Shown in pieces: positions 55,584-62,663 of a stretch of DNA of 64,000 nt; the stretch's first letter is position 1, and every line of letters starts with the position of its first letter. The notes under the pieces are model-generated. The model was given only the letters and a program-made list of their open reading frames with translations, was not told the DNA's origin and ran no database searches. This DNA comes from Sphingobacterium yanglingense (lineage in GTDB: Bacteria > Bacteroidota > Bacteroidia > Sphingobacteriales > Sphingobacteriaceae): NCBI RefSeq assembly GCF_004363245.1, contig NZ_SNYV01000011.1:434001-498000 (forward strand), read 5' to 3'. A program made the position numbers and the translations under genes.

Positions 55584-56360
55584 ATGTCCTATCGAATGAA
55601 ACCTATCCATTTCTCAAAGCTCTTTTTTATAGCGTCCAGCCTCATGTTCTCCTACGCCAATGCGCAGAGTACCAATCCAACGCTCTCCTCCAAAGCTCGA
55701 TTTAAGCTCGATTTTACTATTGGGCCAAATTTTGATATCGCTCCTGCTTCCGATACTGAAAATAAAGATATTTTTGGAGGACGACCTGCTGTAAGCCCAT
55801 TCTTGGGTGTGCGCGCTACACATCTATTTTCTAAGAAAATGGGTTGGTATGCGGGTATAAATATTAACTATTATAAAGAGCATAAACCAACGGGTTATAG
55901 ACAGAGTTTTTTTGAGTCGTTCTTTGATGATTTTGGCAACGCGCTCTTTGGCCCCATCTCCTATGTAAAGCCTTCGGCGGAGTTAGGGGTTCTATACCGT
56001 ATCGAATCTGCCAATTGGAGCATACACCCCGGGGTTGGAATCGGACATGATACCTATCTCGCGGATAAAAGTAACACTCGGTATAAAACGGGTAGCGATG
56101 GAGTGAAGCACGAGCTGACTTATGACAGGGAATCTTCTTTGTTTACAGCCCATATCGGTTTCTCTGCCAATTACTATGTCAGTCGGAGAGGATATTTAGC
56201 ACTCCATGCACGTTACCATCAACCTCTACAGTCGGCTACAGCGCACGTGATTGAAAAAACGGATGGTGTGGAGACTTCGAGAGTCGACTTCAAGAGTAAT
56301 GCTATTGGTAGAGGGGTATTTGCTGGGGTAGGATTTGGTCTAGTACTGGGCAAACAATAG
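55584..56360 (+). CDS. Outer-membrane beta-barrel protein
   Basis: 258 residues with a signal peptide (HFSKLFFIASSLMFSYANAQS). The mature protein has strands typical of a small OmpA-like barrel: RFKLDFTIGPNFDIAPAS, PFLGVRATHLFSKKMGWYAGIN, ELGVLYRIESANWSIHPGVG, ANYYVSRRGYLALHARYHQ and the C-terminal GRGVFAGVGFGLVLGKQ. No specific family was recognised. A second ATG five codons in (MKPIHF) is also possible. It is transcribed alone and closed by a strong bidirectional hairpin. Confidence 0.72.
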   Translation: MSYRMKPIHFSKLFFIASSLMFSYANAQSTNPTLSSKARFKLDFTIGPNFDIAPASDTENKDIFGGRPAVSPFLGVRATHLFSKKMGWYAGININYYKEHKPTGYRQSFFESFFDDFGNALFGPISYVKPSAELGVLYRIESANWSIHPGVGIGHDTYLADKSNTRYKTGSDGVKHELTYDRESSLFTAHIGFSANYYVSRRGYLALHARYHQPLQSATAHVIEKTDGVETSRVDFKSNAIGRGVFAGVGFGLVLGKQ

Positions 56361-56373
56361 CTGTACTGAAAAA

Positions 56374-56412
56374 CACCTTTCTTTCGGTTCCTAAGTAATC
56401 GAAAGAAAGGTG
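56374..56412. terminator. Bidirectional terminator
   Basis: CACCTTTCTTTCG and CGAAAGAAAGGTG form a perfect 13-bp stem around 13 bases. The best T run is on the minus strand (TTTTTCAG), directly after the convergent gene ending at 56419. Confidence 0.88.
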
Positions 56413-56418
56413 AAAAAG

Positions 56419-57144
56419 TTAATGCACGTCTATTCCATCGAAATAGATTTCGGTTATCGCGGTATCATTGTACTTTTCTCCTCTGTAGACTTCGAGTATC
56501 TCAAATTTCAAAATCAGGTCGGACCCGTCACTATTGTGGCCAAAGGTGCCCACCTCAAAAGCCTGATCTGTACGACTATCCTCCAGATTTAAGATGCCGA
56601 TTGTTTTTCCGTTGGCGTATAGTTTTAACTTCTTCACGCGGTTATTATTTTTCCAAGCGGCTTCAGACTTCATATAGCCATTCGAAATAATGATTGTTGT
56701 AATTCTTGGACTTCGGTTTTTAAAATAATATTCCAGGTACTCTCCAATTCCTGCATCGGATTTTCCTTCTACCCATGCCGTTTTATAGCTAAGGTCATTA
56801 GCACTTTGTGCTTGATAGGAGATCCCCTTGTCAGAATGTAGTGATGAAGATGCTTTTACGAGATAGTTTCCGCCACCACAATACCAGCTGCATCCGCCAT
56901 CTATAACGTCCCATACACTTTCTACGACCTCCCCATATTTGTCCAATAGGATATCCAGCTCAGCTTGTTCTTTGGGCGTCAGATTACTTTTGAGTAAAAG
57001 CTCATTCTGCCGTTCGATTTCTTGCTCTGTTTTGGCGCTCAAATCTATCTTTCTAACCTCCTTAGGAAAGTAATTCTTAACAACGCTCTGTCCATGTGCA
57101 AACTGTAAGCTAAATAAGCTGATAAGAATAAGGATTGACCTCAT
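56419..57144 (-). CDS. Secreted protein with a NADase-type glycan-binding domain
   Basis: 241 residues from the ATG at 57144 (MRSILIL), which opens a signal peptide (SILILISLFSLQFAHGQS). A short linker is rich in Glu and Gln. The C-terminal 140 residues match the NADase-type glycan-binding domain: VKASSSLHSDKGISYQAQSANDL, then SYKTAWVEGKSDAGIGEYLEYYF, IIISNGYMKSEAAWKNNNRVKKLKLY and ILEVYRGEKYNDTAITEIYFDGI. This discoidin-like fold binds glycans in streptococcal NAD glycohydrolase and occurs in many secreted bacterial proteins. A GGCSWYCGGG segment (two Cys) precedes it. Only the binding domain is present; no enzymatic domain is seen. Confidence 0.8.
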   Translation of the reverse strand: MRSILILISLFSLQFAHGQSVVKNYFPKEVRKIDLSAKTEQEIERQNELLLKSNLTPKEQAELDILLDKYGEVVESVWDVIDGGCSWYCGGGNYLVKASSSLHSDKGISYQAQSANDLSYKTAWVEGKSDAGIGEYLEYYFKNRSPRITTIIISNGYMKSEAAWKNNNRVKKLKLYANGKTIGILNLEDSRTDQAFEVGTFGHNSDGSDLILKFEILEVYRGEKYNDTAITEIYFDGIDVH

Positions 57145-57365
57145 GATGCAATGCATAATTGTTTTCGTAATTTAACCGGACTGTCTTTAATCGGACTTCT
57201 ACTCCTAAGATTTGCCTTTATACTAACATTTGCAAATAAAATGCCATAGTTTCCTATTTGTTCTTATTTTTAGGACAATTAGGAAAGGTCTGAAAGTGCC
57301 GAATATATCGGTTGATAATCTATAGGTGTCCTATTTAAAGCACGAAATACCAGCGTAAATAGTAG

Positions 57366-57405
57366 GAGAGAGTCAGCCCGAATATTCGGACTGACTCTCT
57401 TTTTC
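57366..57405. terminator. Terminator of the OsmC gene
   Basis: AGAGAGTCAG and CTGACTCTCT pair over 10 bp, with a C-A mismatch, then CCGAATATTCGG as an inner palindrome. It lies 10 bases after the OsmC stop. The T run is on the plus strand. Confidence 0.75.
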
Positions 57406-57413
57406 TAAAGAAA

Positions 57414-57938
57414 TTATCCTGCTAACTCGGGCACCCGCTGAATGGTCAATTTGCCTTCCACAGGTATAGGTTTGGAAACGATATCCAAAACCGGACAAAT
57501 CGCATCAACTTGTTGCGCCAGTCGTTCCAGCTTTTCGACAGGTTCATTGGACGCAATGATAGTTTCGAAGACTATCTTCTCGTATCCGGGACGAATATTA
57601 CTGTCTAAGCCTAAAAAGCCCTGCAAATCCAAGTCTCCTTTTGTCTTGACCGTCACACTGTCCAATTGTATTCCTTTTAGCGAAGCTAGTGCTCTGTATA
57701 CAATAGCCTGACAAGCTCCTAACGAGGCCAACACATATTCTACCGGGTTAGGGGCCTCGTCCTTACCTCCCAATATTTCCGGCTCATCGAACTTAAATTC
57801 AAATTGTCTTACCGTGCTTTTTACGCACACACCGTCTTCCAGTACGGAAGTTGCTTCAAAGCTCACCTGCGCTTTAGCTGGGTCGTTCTTTAGTTCTTGG
57901 ATTAAATTTCCTAATGATTGTTTTACGAATTCTGACAT
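57414..57938 (-). CDS. OsmC/Ohr-family protein
   Basis: A 174-residue member of the OsmC superfamily of thiol-dependent peroxide reductases. FEFKFDEPEILGGKDEAPNPVEYVLASLGACQAIVYRALA (about residues 47-86, in parts) is the classical core, with the active-site Cys near residue 75 in SLGAC, and a second Cys near 148 in VDAICPVLDIVSKPIP. These two Cys form the redox pair in OsmC-like proteins. The gene is unusual in being preceded by a SAM riboswitch and a Cys-rich leader ORF, so it appears to be under sulfur control; related OsmC genes sit in sulfur-assimilation contexts in some bacteria. Confidence 0.92.
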   Translation of the reverse strand: MSEFVKQSLGNLIQELKNDPAKAQVSFEATSVLEDGVCVKSTVRQFEFKFDEPEILGGKDEAPNPVEYVLASLGACQAIVYRALASLKGIQLDSVTVKTKGDLDLQGFLGLDSNIRPGYEKIVFETIIASNEPVEKLERLAQQVDAICPVLDIVSKPIPVEGKLTIQRVPELAG

Positions 57939-58061
57939 AAAAATAATATATAATTAAATGGATAATGAGTTTTAGCACATTGGGATCTTTGTTGGTTGTC
58001 AAGAATAGCAACCTTAAGCCCACTAAAAAGTAGGGCCTGTTTATCTCCAAAAAATTAGATG

Positions 58062-58160
58062 CTAGTATAGACGTATGCACATTCGACAACAACAATAACT
58101 ATTGCTAAGAGTTGACGTGCAATCTAATTCCGCGTAGAATGGGATGTGTTTAATTTTCAT
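58062..58160 (-). CDS. Cysteine-rich 32-codon leader ORF after the SAM riboswitch
   Basis: ATG at 58160, TAG at 58062. The peptide starts MKIKHIPFYAELDC and ends SYCCCRMCIRLY: five Cys in 32 residues, three consecutive (TGT TGT TGT). The ATG is 5 bases after the 3' strand of the riboswitch P1, and the OsmC start is 123 bases downstream. A Cys-codon cluster just ahead of a sulfur-regulated gene is what a ribosome-stalling leader would need; cysteine-codon leader ORFs that govern sulfur genes are known in mycobacteria. Expression is not shown by sequence. Confidence 0.5.
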   Translation of the reverse strand: MKIKHIPFYAELDCTSTLSNSYCCCRMCIRLY

Positions 58161-58164
58161 GATG

Positions 58165-58278
58165 TCTTTTATTTATATCTTCCCCTTTATTGGGGACAGG
58201 AATTAGCACCGTTCAATCTCTTGATGGTTGCCAGCGGGTCATAGAGCCTGTCTCTCGCCACTTCTTTATAAATCAAGA
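58165..58278 (-). promoter_or_regulatory. SAM-I riboswitch upstream of the OsmC gene
   Basis: The minus strand reads AAGAAGTGGCGAGAGA, AGGCTCTATGACCC, GCTGGCAACC and, after ATCAAGAGATTGAAC, GGTGCTAATTCC, then a CCCCAATAAAGGGG hairpin. These are the conserved blocks of the S-box aptamer in order. P1 pairs TCTT..TTTATA (58278-58267) with TATAAA..AAGA (58177-58165). No other minus-strand gene lies between the riboswitch and OsmC except the Cys-rich ORF. Confidence 0.9.
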
Positions 58279-58296
58279 CTCTTTTTAGGGAGGTCT

Positions 58297-58340
58297 TTGT
58301 ATTACTAGAATACAAGTATAGACATTTTTTTACAAATGTC
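58297..58340. promoter_or_regulatory. Two palindromes at the promoter of the SAM-riboswitch transcript
   Basis: TTGTATT-ACTAG-AATACAA (58297-58315) and GACATTT-TTTTAC-AAATGTC (58321-58340) are perfect 7-bp inverted repeats side by side. A TATACTTG -7-like element (minus strand, 58320-58313) overlaps the first, so a protein bound there would affect initiation. No convincing -33 element was found. Confidence 0.45.
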
Positions 58341-58365
58341 GATCTTTAATTCGTTTTTATTATAA

Positions 58366-58591
58366 CAAAAAAAACAATCATCCTGGATGCCGTGCCGGAT
58401 TGGAAATATTATGAGGTAGGAGATTTAAACAATATGAATATGAGACGGATGCCAGGGATAACGTCGTGGCTATCCCTGTGTCAGAGAGACAGATTCAATA
58501 TACGCTGAAAACCTATGATTTTATAATCAGTATGCTACAGGAGATTCTTCAATTACGTGTTCCCTTCAAATCTCCTTGTAATCCCCAATGA
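58366..58591 (+). pseudogene. Degenerate ORF in two frames
   Basis: One frame from 58366 reads KTIILDAVPDWKYYEVGDL; another, open from 58415 to a TGA at 58591, reads RFKQYEYETDARDNVVAIPV, then SERQIQYTLKTYDFIISML and QEILQL. Both are protein-like, lack a start codon in the right place and would need a frameshift to join. It is probably a remnant of a short gene lost before the DUF4272 gene. No family was recognised. Confidence 0.3.
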
Positions 58592-58623
58592 TGATATCGA
58601 TAAAAAATCTTCCTCGGTTCTAT

Positions 58624-59385
58624 TTAAGTACTTAAGTCCGTCTCATCCCAGGGAGTGCCGTCAGAGAGCATCCATGTCAATGAATGCCTACGTTCGTGGA
58701 TGACACCACCGTTTGCAATCGGGTGAAAACCATCTGGTACAGTGTCGCTGCCCAATTGGGCACTACGAACGGCATTGTGCAGACAATAGAATAGATCCTC
58801 CTTCTTGCTAACATCTTCTGCTGCTATGGCCGTTGGGTGTTGGGACAGCCACTCTTTTACACTTCCTTCAAGAGGACAGGTGTAGTTGGCAATTATATCC
58901 TGCATCCGCTCGGCAGTCATCATTTCCCCGTGTATGTCCGGTTCTTCATACCCAAAGTACCAAGCTAAAGGCCAGGCATTCTCAAATTTCCAGCCAATTG
59001 TATTTCTGGCCTCCTCATCGTCTCTGGACAAGCTTAGAATTGCTTTCTCTTCATCTGACATTAAGTCTTGTAACCGGTTTGTCTCGACAAAGTTCAAGAT
59101 TTCTTCACTAGGTAGATGCTCTTCTGGAACCATTAACCAAAGAACTAATGCCTTTATTGCATTCAACCTGCTTGCAATTTCAATAGCGGGACGTAGCTTT
59201 TTGTCAAACTGTGTAGGTAGCCAGTTGGCAGGCCGAAAGCCAGCTTGACGACAGATAGACAAGGTTTCCCGCCTTGAATCGGTCATCCAGGATATCTCGT
59301 CATCAGAGGCTATATGCTGTTCTTTATTTGCTGTTTGCTCTTCTTTATTCTCTTTCGAACCAAGTATTTTTTTGAATAAGCTCAT
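58624..59385 (-). CDS. DUF4272 domain-containing protein
   Basis: A 253-residue soluble protein. After a charged N-terminus (SLFKKILGSKENKEEQ) the DUF4272 domain covers residues 33-250: SRRETLSICRQAGFRPANWLP, RPAIEIASRLNAIKALVLW, EKAILSLSRDDEEARNTIGW, ENAWPLAWYFGYEEPD, DLFYCLHNAVRSAQL and GVIHERRHSLTWMLSDGTPWDETDLST. DUF4272 proteins are common near polymorphic toxin and immunity genes, but no function is established. It is transcribed with the neighbouring small genes on the same strand, starting 33 bases after the 59419-59979 stop. Confidence 0.85.
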   Translation of the reverse strand: MSLFKKILGSKENKEEQTANKEQHIASDDEISWMTDSRRETLSICRQAGFRPANWLPTQFDKKLRPAIEIASRLNAIKALVLWLMVPEEHLPSEEILNFVETNRLQDLMSDEEKAILSLSRDDEEARNTIGWKFENAWPLAWYFGYEEPDIHGEMMTAERMQDIIANYTCPLEGSVKEWLSQHPTAIAAEDVSKKEDLFYCLHNAVRSAQLGSDTVPDGFHPIANGGVIHERRHSLTWMLSDGTPWDETDLST

Positions 59386-59418
59386 GATCTTCTTTAATAT
59401 TTTATTATTGTTATTCTT

Positions 59419-59979
59419 CTAAATCAACTCAAAGCTCAAATTCATATTCTTGGCATAGGCAAGTGTATATACGTCTGTACCAAAAGTTTTATAAGCGATA
59501 CGAGCTTGGGTATAATCTAAACGGGATGTACGTAGACAGGATTTTATCCCACTTATTCCCTTATCCAATTGTATCACATCACAAAAGATATTAAGCTTAC
59601 CTGCACCAAGGTCAAATCCGTTAACTGCTCCTAGACCGTGCCAGCCTAAGTGATTGTCAAGATAGTCCTGTACTTTGTCTTTGAGCCACAAATCACGTTT
59701 GTTGCCAAACTTACTCTTGAGTTGGTATTGGACGACCACGGTGGAATAGTTCTCTTCCTTAGGTAATACAAATCCCAAATCCTCAGCTTCCTGTTTTACA
59801 ATGACATAAAGCTGCTGCAACTCATTTTCCTCAAGAATTTGATGAATGGTACGCTGCCCTTGATAGCCAACTTTACCTTTGTGTACGGTGGCTTTTCTTT
59901 CGGTTTCATCATACCATATTTCAAGATACTGTGTCGCAATACCTTCGTCAAATTTATAGTACTTTAGGTGTTCTGTCAT
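59419..59979 (-). CDS. Hypothetical protein with WGR-like N-terminal segment
   Basis: A 186-residue soluble protein. The N-terminal 45 residues, KYYKFDEGIATQYLEIWYD and KATVHKGKVGYQGQ, recall the WGR domain, in which a Trp-Gly-Arg follows a similar strand; here the motif position reads KGKVG, so it is at best a distant relative. The C-terminal half contains DNHLGWHGLGAVNGFDLGAGK and LNIFCDVIQLDKG. No catalytic motif was seen. Its start overlaps the upstream gene by 26 bases, indicating coupled translation in a set with DUF4272. Confidence 0.6.
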   Translation of the reverse strand: MTEHLKYYKFDEGIATQYLEIWYDETERKATVHKGKVGYQGQRTIHQILEENELQQLYVIVKQEAEDLGFVLPKEENYSTVVVQYQLKSKFGNKRDLWLKDKVQDYLDNHLGWHGLGAVNGFDLGAGKLNIFCDVIQLDKGISGIKSCLRTSRLDYTQARIAYKTFGTDVYTLAYAKNMNLSFELI

Positions 59980-60577
59980 TGCCTAATAGAGTTGTCTCTT
60001 TGTTATTCACTATTTCTTTTCCGCGGAGGATAATGTTATTACGCTCTTTTATGTTTTCTTCGGTCTTTGTAAGCAGTTTTATTACACCTATTTGAATATC
60101 ATCTAGGTTGTCAACGATCACGGATAAAAGCGTGTTTTCATCTATAAAATAGCTCTGGGGTTCAGATTTTATAATATCGCCATCAAGCATAAATACGACA
60201 GGCGCTTCTTTAAATTCGGTATACTTCCCTTTTAGATCAGCTAGCGAACTAAGCCTTGGATGGTAATCATTTTTGGCTGTGAGATAGACTTGGCCAGTAT
60301 AGTTTTTTGTTCCAATCAGGGTATCTTGTTCTAGAACACGGATATCCTTTATAAGATTTGGAGCGAGGGAATATTGAGGGCCAATAAACTTTCCATTAAG
60401 AAAAAAAGCTATTTGATTTGTTGGTGTGATATTATTCAGCTTTATGACGCGAAATGCCGTGTCTCTCCGCTGATGCACCTTAACAGTAGTGGATGAACCG
60501 TGCTTTTGACTTTCTGTAGTTTGTGCAAATGACGGTGCCACGACGAATGTGACTAAAAAGATAATAAGTGTTTTCAT
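59954..60577 (-). CDS. Secreted hypothetical protein
   Basis: A 207-residue protein with a signal peptide (TLIIFLVTFVVAPSFAQT). The mature part contains VIKLNNITPTNQIAFFLNGKFI, LIKDIRVLEQDTLIGTKNYTGQVYL and VVFMLDGDIIKSEPQSYFID, then VDNLDDIQIGVIKLLTKTEENI, which recalls the plug region of TonB receptors (LDG...I..I.V) though there is no barrel. No family is assigned. It overlaps the next gene by 26 bases on the same strand. Confidence 0.62.
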   Translation of the reverse strand: MKTLIIFLVTFVVAPSFAQTTESQKHGSSTTVKVHQRRDTAFRVIKLNNITPTNQIAFFLNGKFIGPQYSLAPNLIKDIRVLEQDTLIGTKNYTGQVYLTAKNDYHPRLSSLADLKGKYTEFKEAPVVFMLDGDIIKSEPQSYFIDENTLLSVIVDNLDDIQIGVIKLLTKTEENIKERNNIILRGKEIVNNKETTLLGNDRTPKVL

Positions 60578-60700
60578 ATATACGCTCTTTATTTAAATAA
60601 TTACCACATTCTTACCCATTGCTTTTTCACGTTTGCACAACTAATATACGTTTTTTAATGAAAGTTTTACCTCTCGAAATAACGTAAAGTATACAAATGC

Positions 60701-61561
60701 TTATGGTATTATGGAGCCGTAGAGCCATTTATTGAGCTGCTTTTTCATATCGATTCCATGCTTTTCGGACAGTATGAAGTAGCAATCTACTATAGCTTCT
60801 CTATCTTCTGTGTCGAGCTCGGCATTTTCCATTTTTCGAAGACTGGCCAACAGTTGTAGCTTTACTTTTGCGGTGTCAGTGTTAGTCTCACAAAATCTGA
60901 TATCCTTTGTAATCGTTTCTGTGTAGAATTTGTATTCTAAGGAGGTTATCATTTCTTCCGACAACAAGACCTTAAATCTTCCGAGCATGTCTGCCTTTAG
61001 TTTCAAGTAGGTTGGGAGAGGTAGCGACCTACCCGATGGTTGTTGTTCTTCTTCTTCGGCAGTCTTTTCTACTGTCCCATTTGTCTTCTGATACAGCTCG
61101 AACCAATCGTTCATCTCTTGATTTATTGCAGACTGTATAGCATAATCCTCGGGGGCAATAGGGCCAGGGTGATTACGCATACTAATCTGTTTCGCAATAG
61201 CATTGTACGTTGTAGATAGCTGTAAAAAGATAGCTTGGTTTATCTGGAGCTGGCCAAGCTTTTCTGTTGTCTTGGAAAATAGGTCTTTAAGCTCCGTCAG
61301 ACCAATATCCTGATGCGCTAGGTAATAGTCAAAATCCGCGTTAAGACACTCCCTTAACTGGGCAGACTCACCCTTTGTTAAGATCTGCTGTTCCTCGAGT
61401 TCTTGCAGTTTATCATTTAGCTGACCTCGATTCAACTGTATAAGTTCTTCAGTCTGATTTTTTGTCTGTTTCTTCATCTGCGTGCAGGAATGTAAAGGAA
61501 ATGCAAGAATCGCTAAGCAAATAATTAACAACTTCTTTAGATACGGTATCTTTAATCCCAT
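60701..61561 (-). CDS. Predicted lipoprotein, helical
   Basis: A 286-residue protein with a lipoprotein signal (KLLIICLAILAFPLHSC, Cys near residue 26). The mature domain is mainly helical and Gln/Glu-rich, with ELIQLNRGQLNDKLQELEEQQ, LFSKTTEKLGQLQINQAIFLQ and LLASLRKMENAELDTEDREA. No membrane helix apart from the signal. No family was recognised. The start overlaps the upstream small gene by 10 bases, so both are in one transcript. Confidence 0.65.
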   Translation of the reverse strand: MGLKIPYLKKLLIICLAILAFPLHSCTQMKKQTKNQTEELIQLNRGQLNDKLQELEEQQILTKGESAQLRECLNADFDYYLAHQDIGLTELKDLFSKTTEKLGQLQINQAIFLQLSTTYNAIAKQISMRNHPGPIAPEDYAIQSAINQEMNDWFELYQKTNGTVEKTAEEEEQQPSGRSLPLPTYLKLKADMLGRFKVLLSEEMITSLEYKFYTETITKDIRFCETNTDTAKVKLQLLASLRKMENAELDTEDREAIVDCYFILSEKHGIDMKKQLNKWLYGSIIP

Positions 61562-61917
61562 ATTTCCCAGCCTCCATTCTGAAAATCATACTTTGCATAT
61601 TCTCCGGTATCGGTAAATTCGGAAGCAACCATGCCTACCTCAAAGATTGCGTCTTCGTTCCATGCCACCGAGAAATAAAGGGCCTGTCTTGTCAATAGCG
61701 CCTCACCAAAATCCTCATCCTCATGATTGAAATGTAGTCCTGTATCGGTTTCTTCTGCTAGTACGTAGTCATAACTCAAGAGCCGCTGTCTGAGGTTAAG
61801 GTATTGCTGTTCTGTAAATGGCAACAGATTATTTGTGTCATCAAAGAAGTCTTCATCAGTAGAAATCTCTTCCTTTACTTTTGTCTCTATTCTAAATAAG
61901 GCGATATCGTAACTCAT
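61552..61917 (-). CDS. Small acidic hypothetical protein, immunity-like
   Basis: 121 residues from the ATG at 61917 (MSYDIALFRIE); the open frame extends 12 codons to a TTG that is less likely. It is very acidic (STDEDFFDDTNN, HFNHEDEDFGEA), with no signal peptide. The start MSYDI.LFR followed by an acidic domain and a C-terminus with DFQNGGWEIWD resembles cytoplasmic immunity-type proteins seen in toxin systems, but no family is certain. It overlaps the downstream lipoprotein gene. Confidence 0.6.
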   Translation of the reverse strand: MSYDIALFRIETKVKEEISTDEDFFDDTNNLLPFTEQQYLNLRQRLLSYDYVLAEETDTGLHFNHEDEDFGEALLTRQALYFSVAWNEDAIFEVGMVASEFTDTGEYAKYDFQNGGWEIWD

Positions 61918-62114
61918 ATACCCAAACTTACCCCAATTATTATCAGAGCGCAAGAGTTATCTTAGATTCGAAGAGCAGCTTTTACAATTCGTGTCTTTGT
62001 TTAAATCAGTCCTTACCGGTTTCAGACTCCAGTTAATGTACAGCGTCCTGCAATAGGTTATCTATTTGTTTTTGTTATATTAGTATCAGTTTTTAACCTT
62101 TAGTAGTATTTGAT

Positions 62115-62588
62115 ATGAAGTATATCTCTATAGTTGTCGCTTTTATGTGTATGGTATCAATCGACATTTATGCACAACAATCCACAGTCTTAAATAGAGA
62201 TGTCATAGAAGCACAAATGCAACTCTACGAGCACAAAATAGATGCAAAGATTAGAGAGTTGGATCTGAAAGAAGATAATCTCGAATTGAGCAAACAAAAC
62301 GTGGCGGATATCATCAGTTTTCACAAAGAGGGAATAGAGGAGTTCCATCGCACATTAAACTATCTATTGGTCCTGATGGGGATCATTGTATCTGTAGTTA
62401 TAGCAGCAGCCGGATACTATATAGAGCGTTTGAATAAGAGAAAATCCTTGGAACTGAAGAAAGACATCGACGCATTACGGCAGTCTATGGAGGAGAGTCT
62501 TGAAAAGATAAAGAAAGAATCAGACAGGGAGCTGGATCTCATTCGTGCGGAAGCCAAGCGTCAGCTTGAACATTTCAAAGCGGGCTAA
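62115..62588 (+). CDS. Membrane-anchored coiled-coil protein
   Basis: A 157-residue protein with a signal-like N-terminus (YISIVVAFMCMVSIDIYAQ), a first helical region (EAQMQLYEHKIDAKIRELDLK), one membrane helix near residues 75-97 (LLVLMGIIVSVVIAAAGYYI) and a C-terminal coiled coil (KKDIDALRQSMEESLEKIKK and on to RQLEHFKAG). Topology would place the coiled coil in the cytoplasm and the first region outside. No family was recognised. The AlkX-like gene follows after 75 bases. Confidence 0.65.
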   Translation: MKYISIVVAFMCMVSIDIYAQQSTVLNRDVIEAQMQLYEHKIDAKIRELDLKEDNLELSKQNVADIISFHKEGIEEFHRTLNYLLVLMGIIVSVVIAAAGYYIERLNKRKSLELKKDIDALRQSMEESLEKIKKESDRELDLIRAEAKRQLEHFKAG

Positions 62589-62663
62589 CCATCCTCTTGC
62601 CATAAGGTTGTCGCAAAGACATCTTACCTTTGTAGGAAAACAAAAGTAAAACAAAGCACTCAG

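Noticed and set aside
57874..58095. Minus-strand 73-codon ORF beginning LLSNVHTSILAS, overlapping the Cys-rich leader and the OsmC start
   Set aside because: It runs in a different frame through the leader ORF and into OsmC; its end is in the OsmC coding sequence out of frame. The Cys-rich ORF directly after the riboswitch is the better candidate, although this frame should be kept in mind if the leader proves not to be translated.
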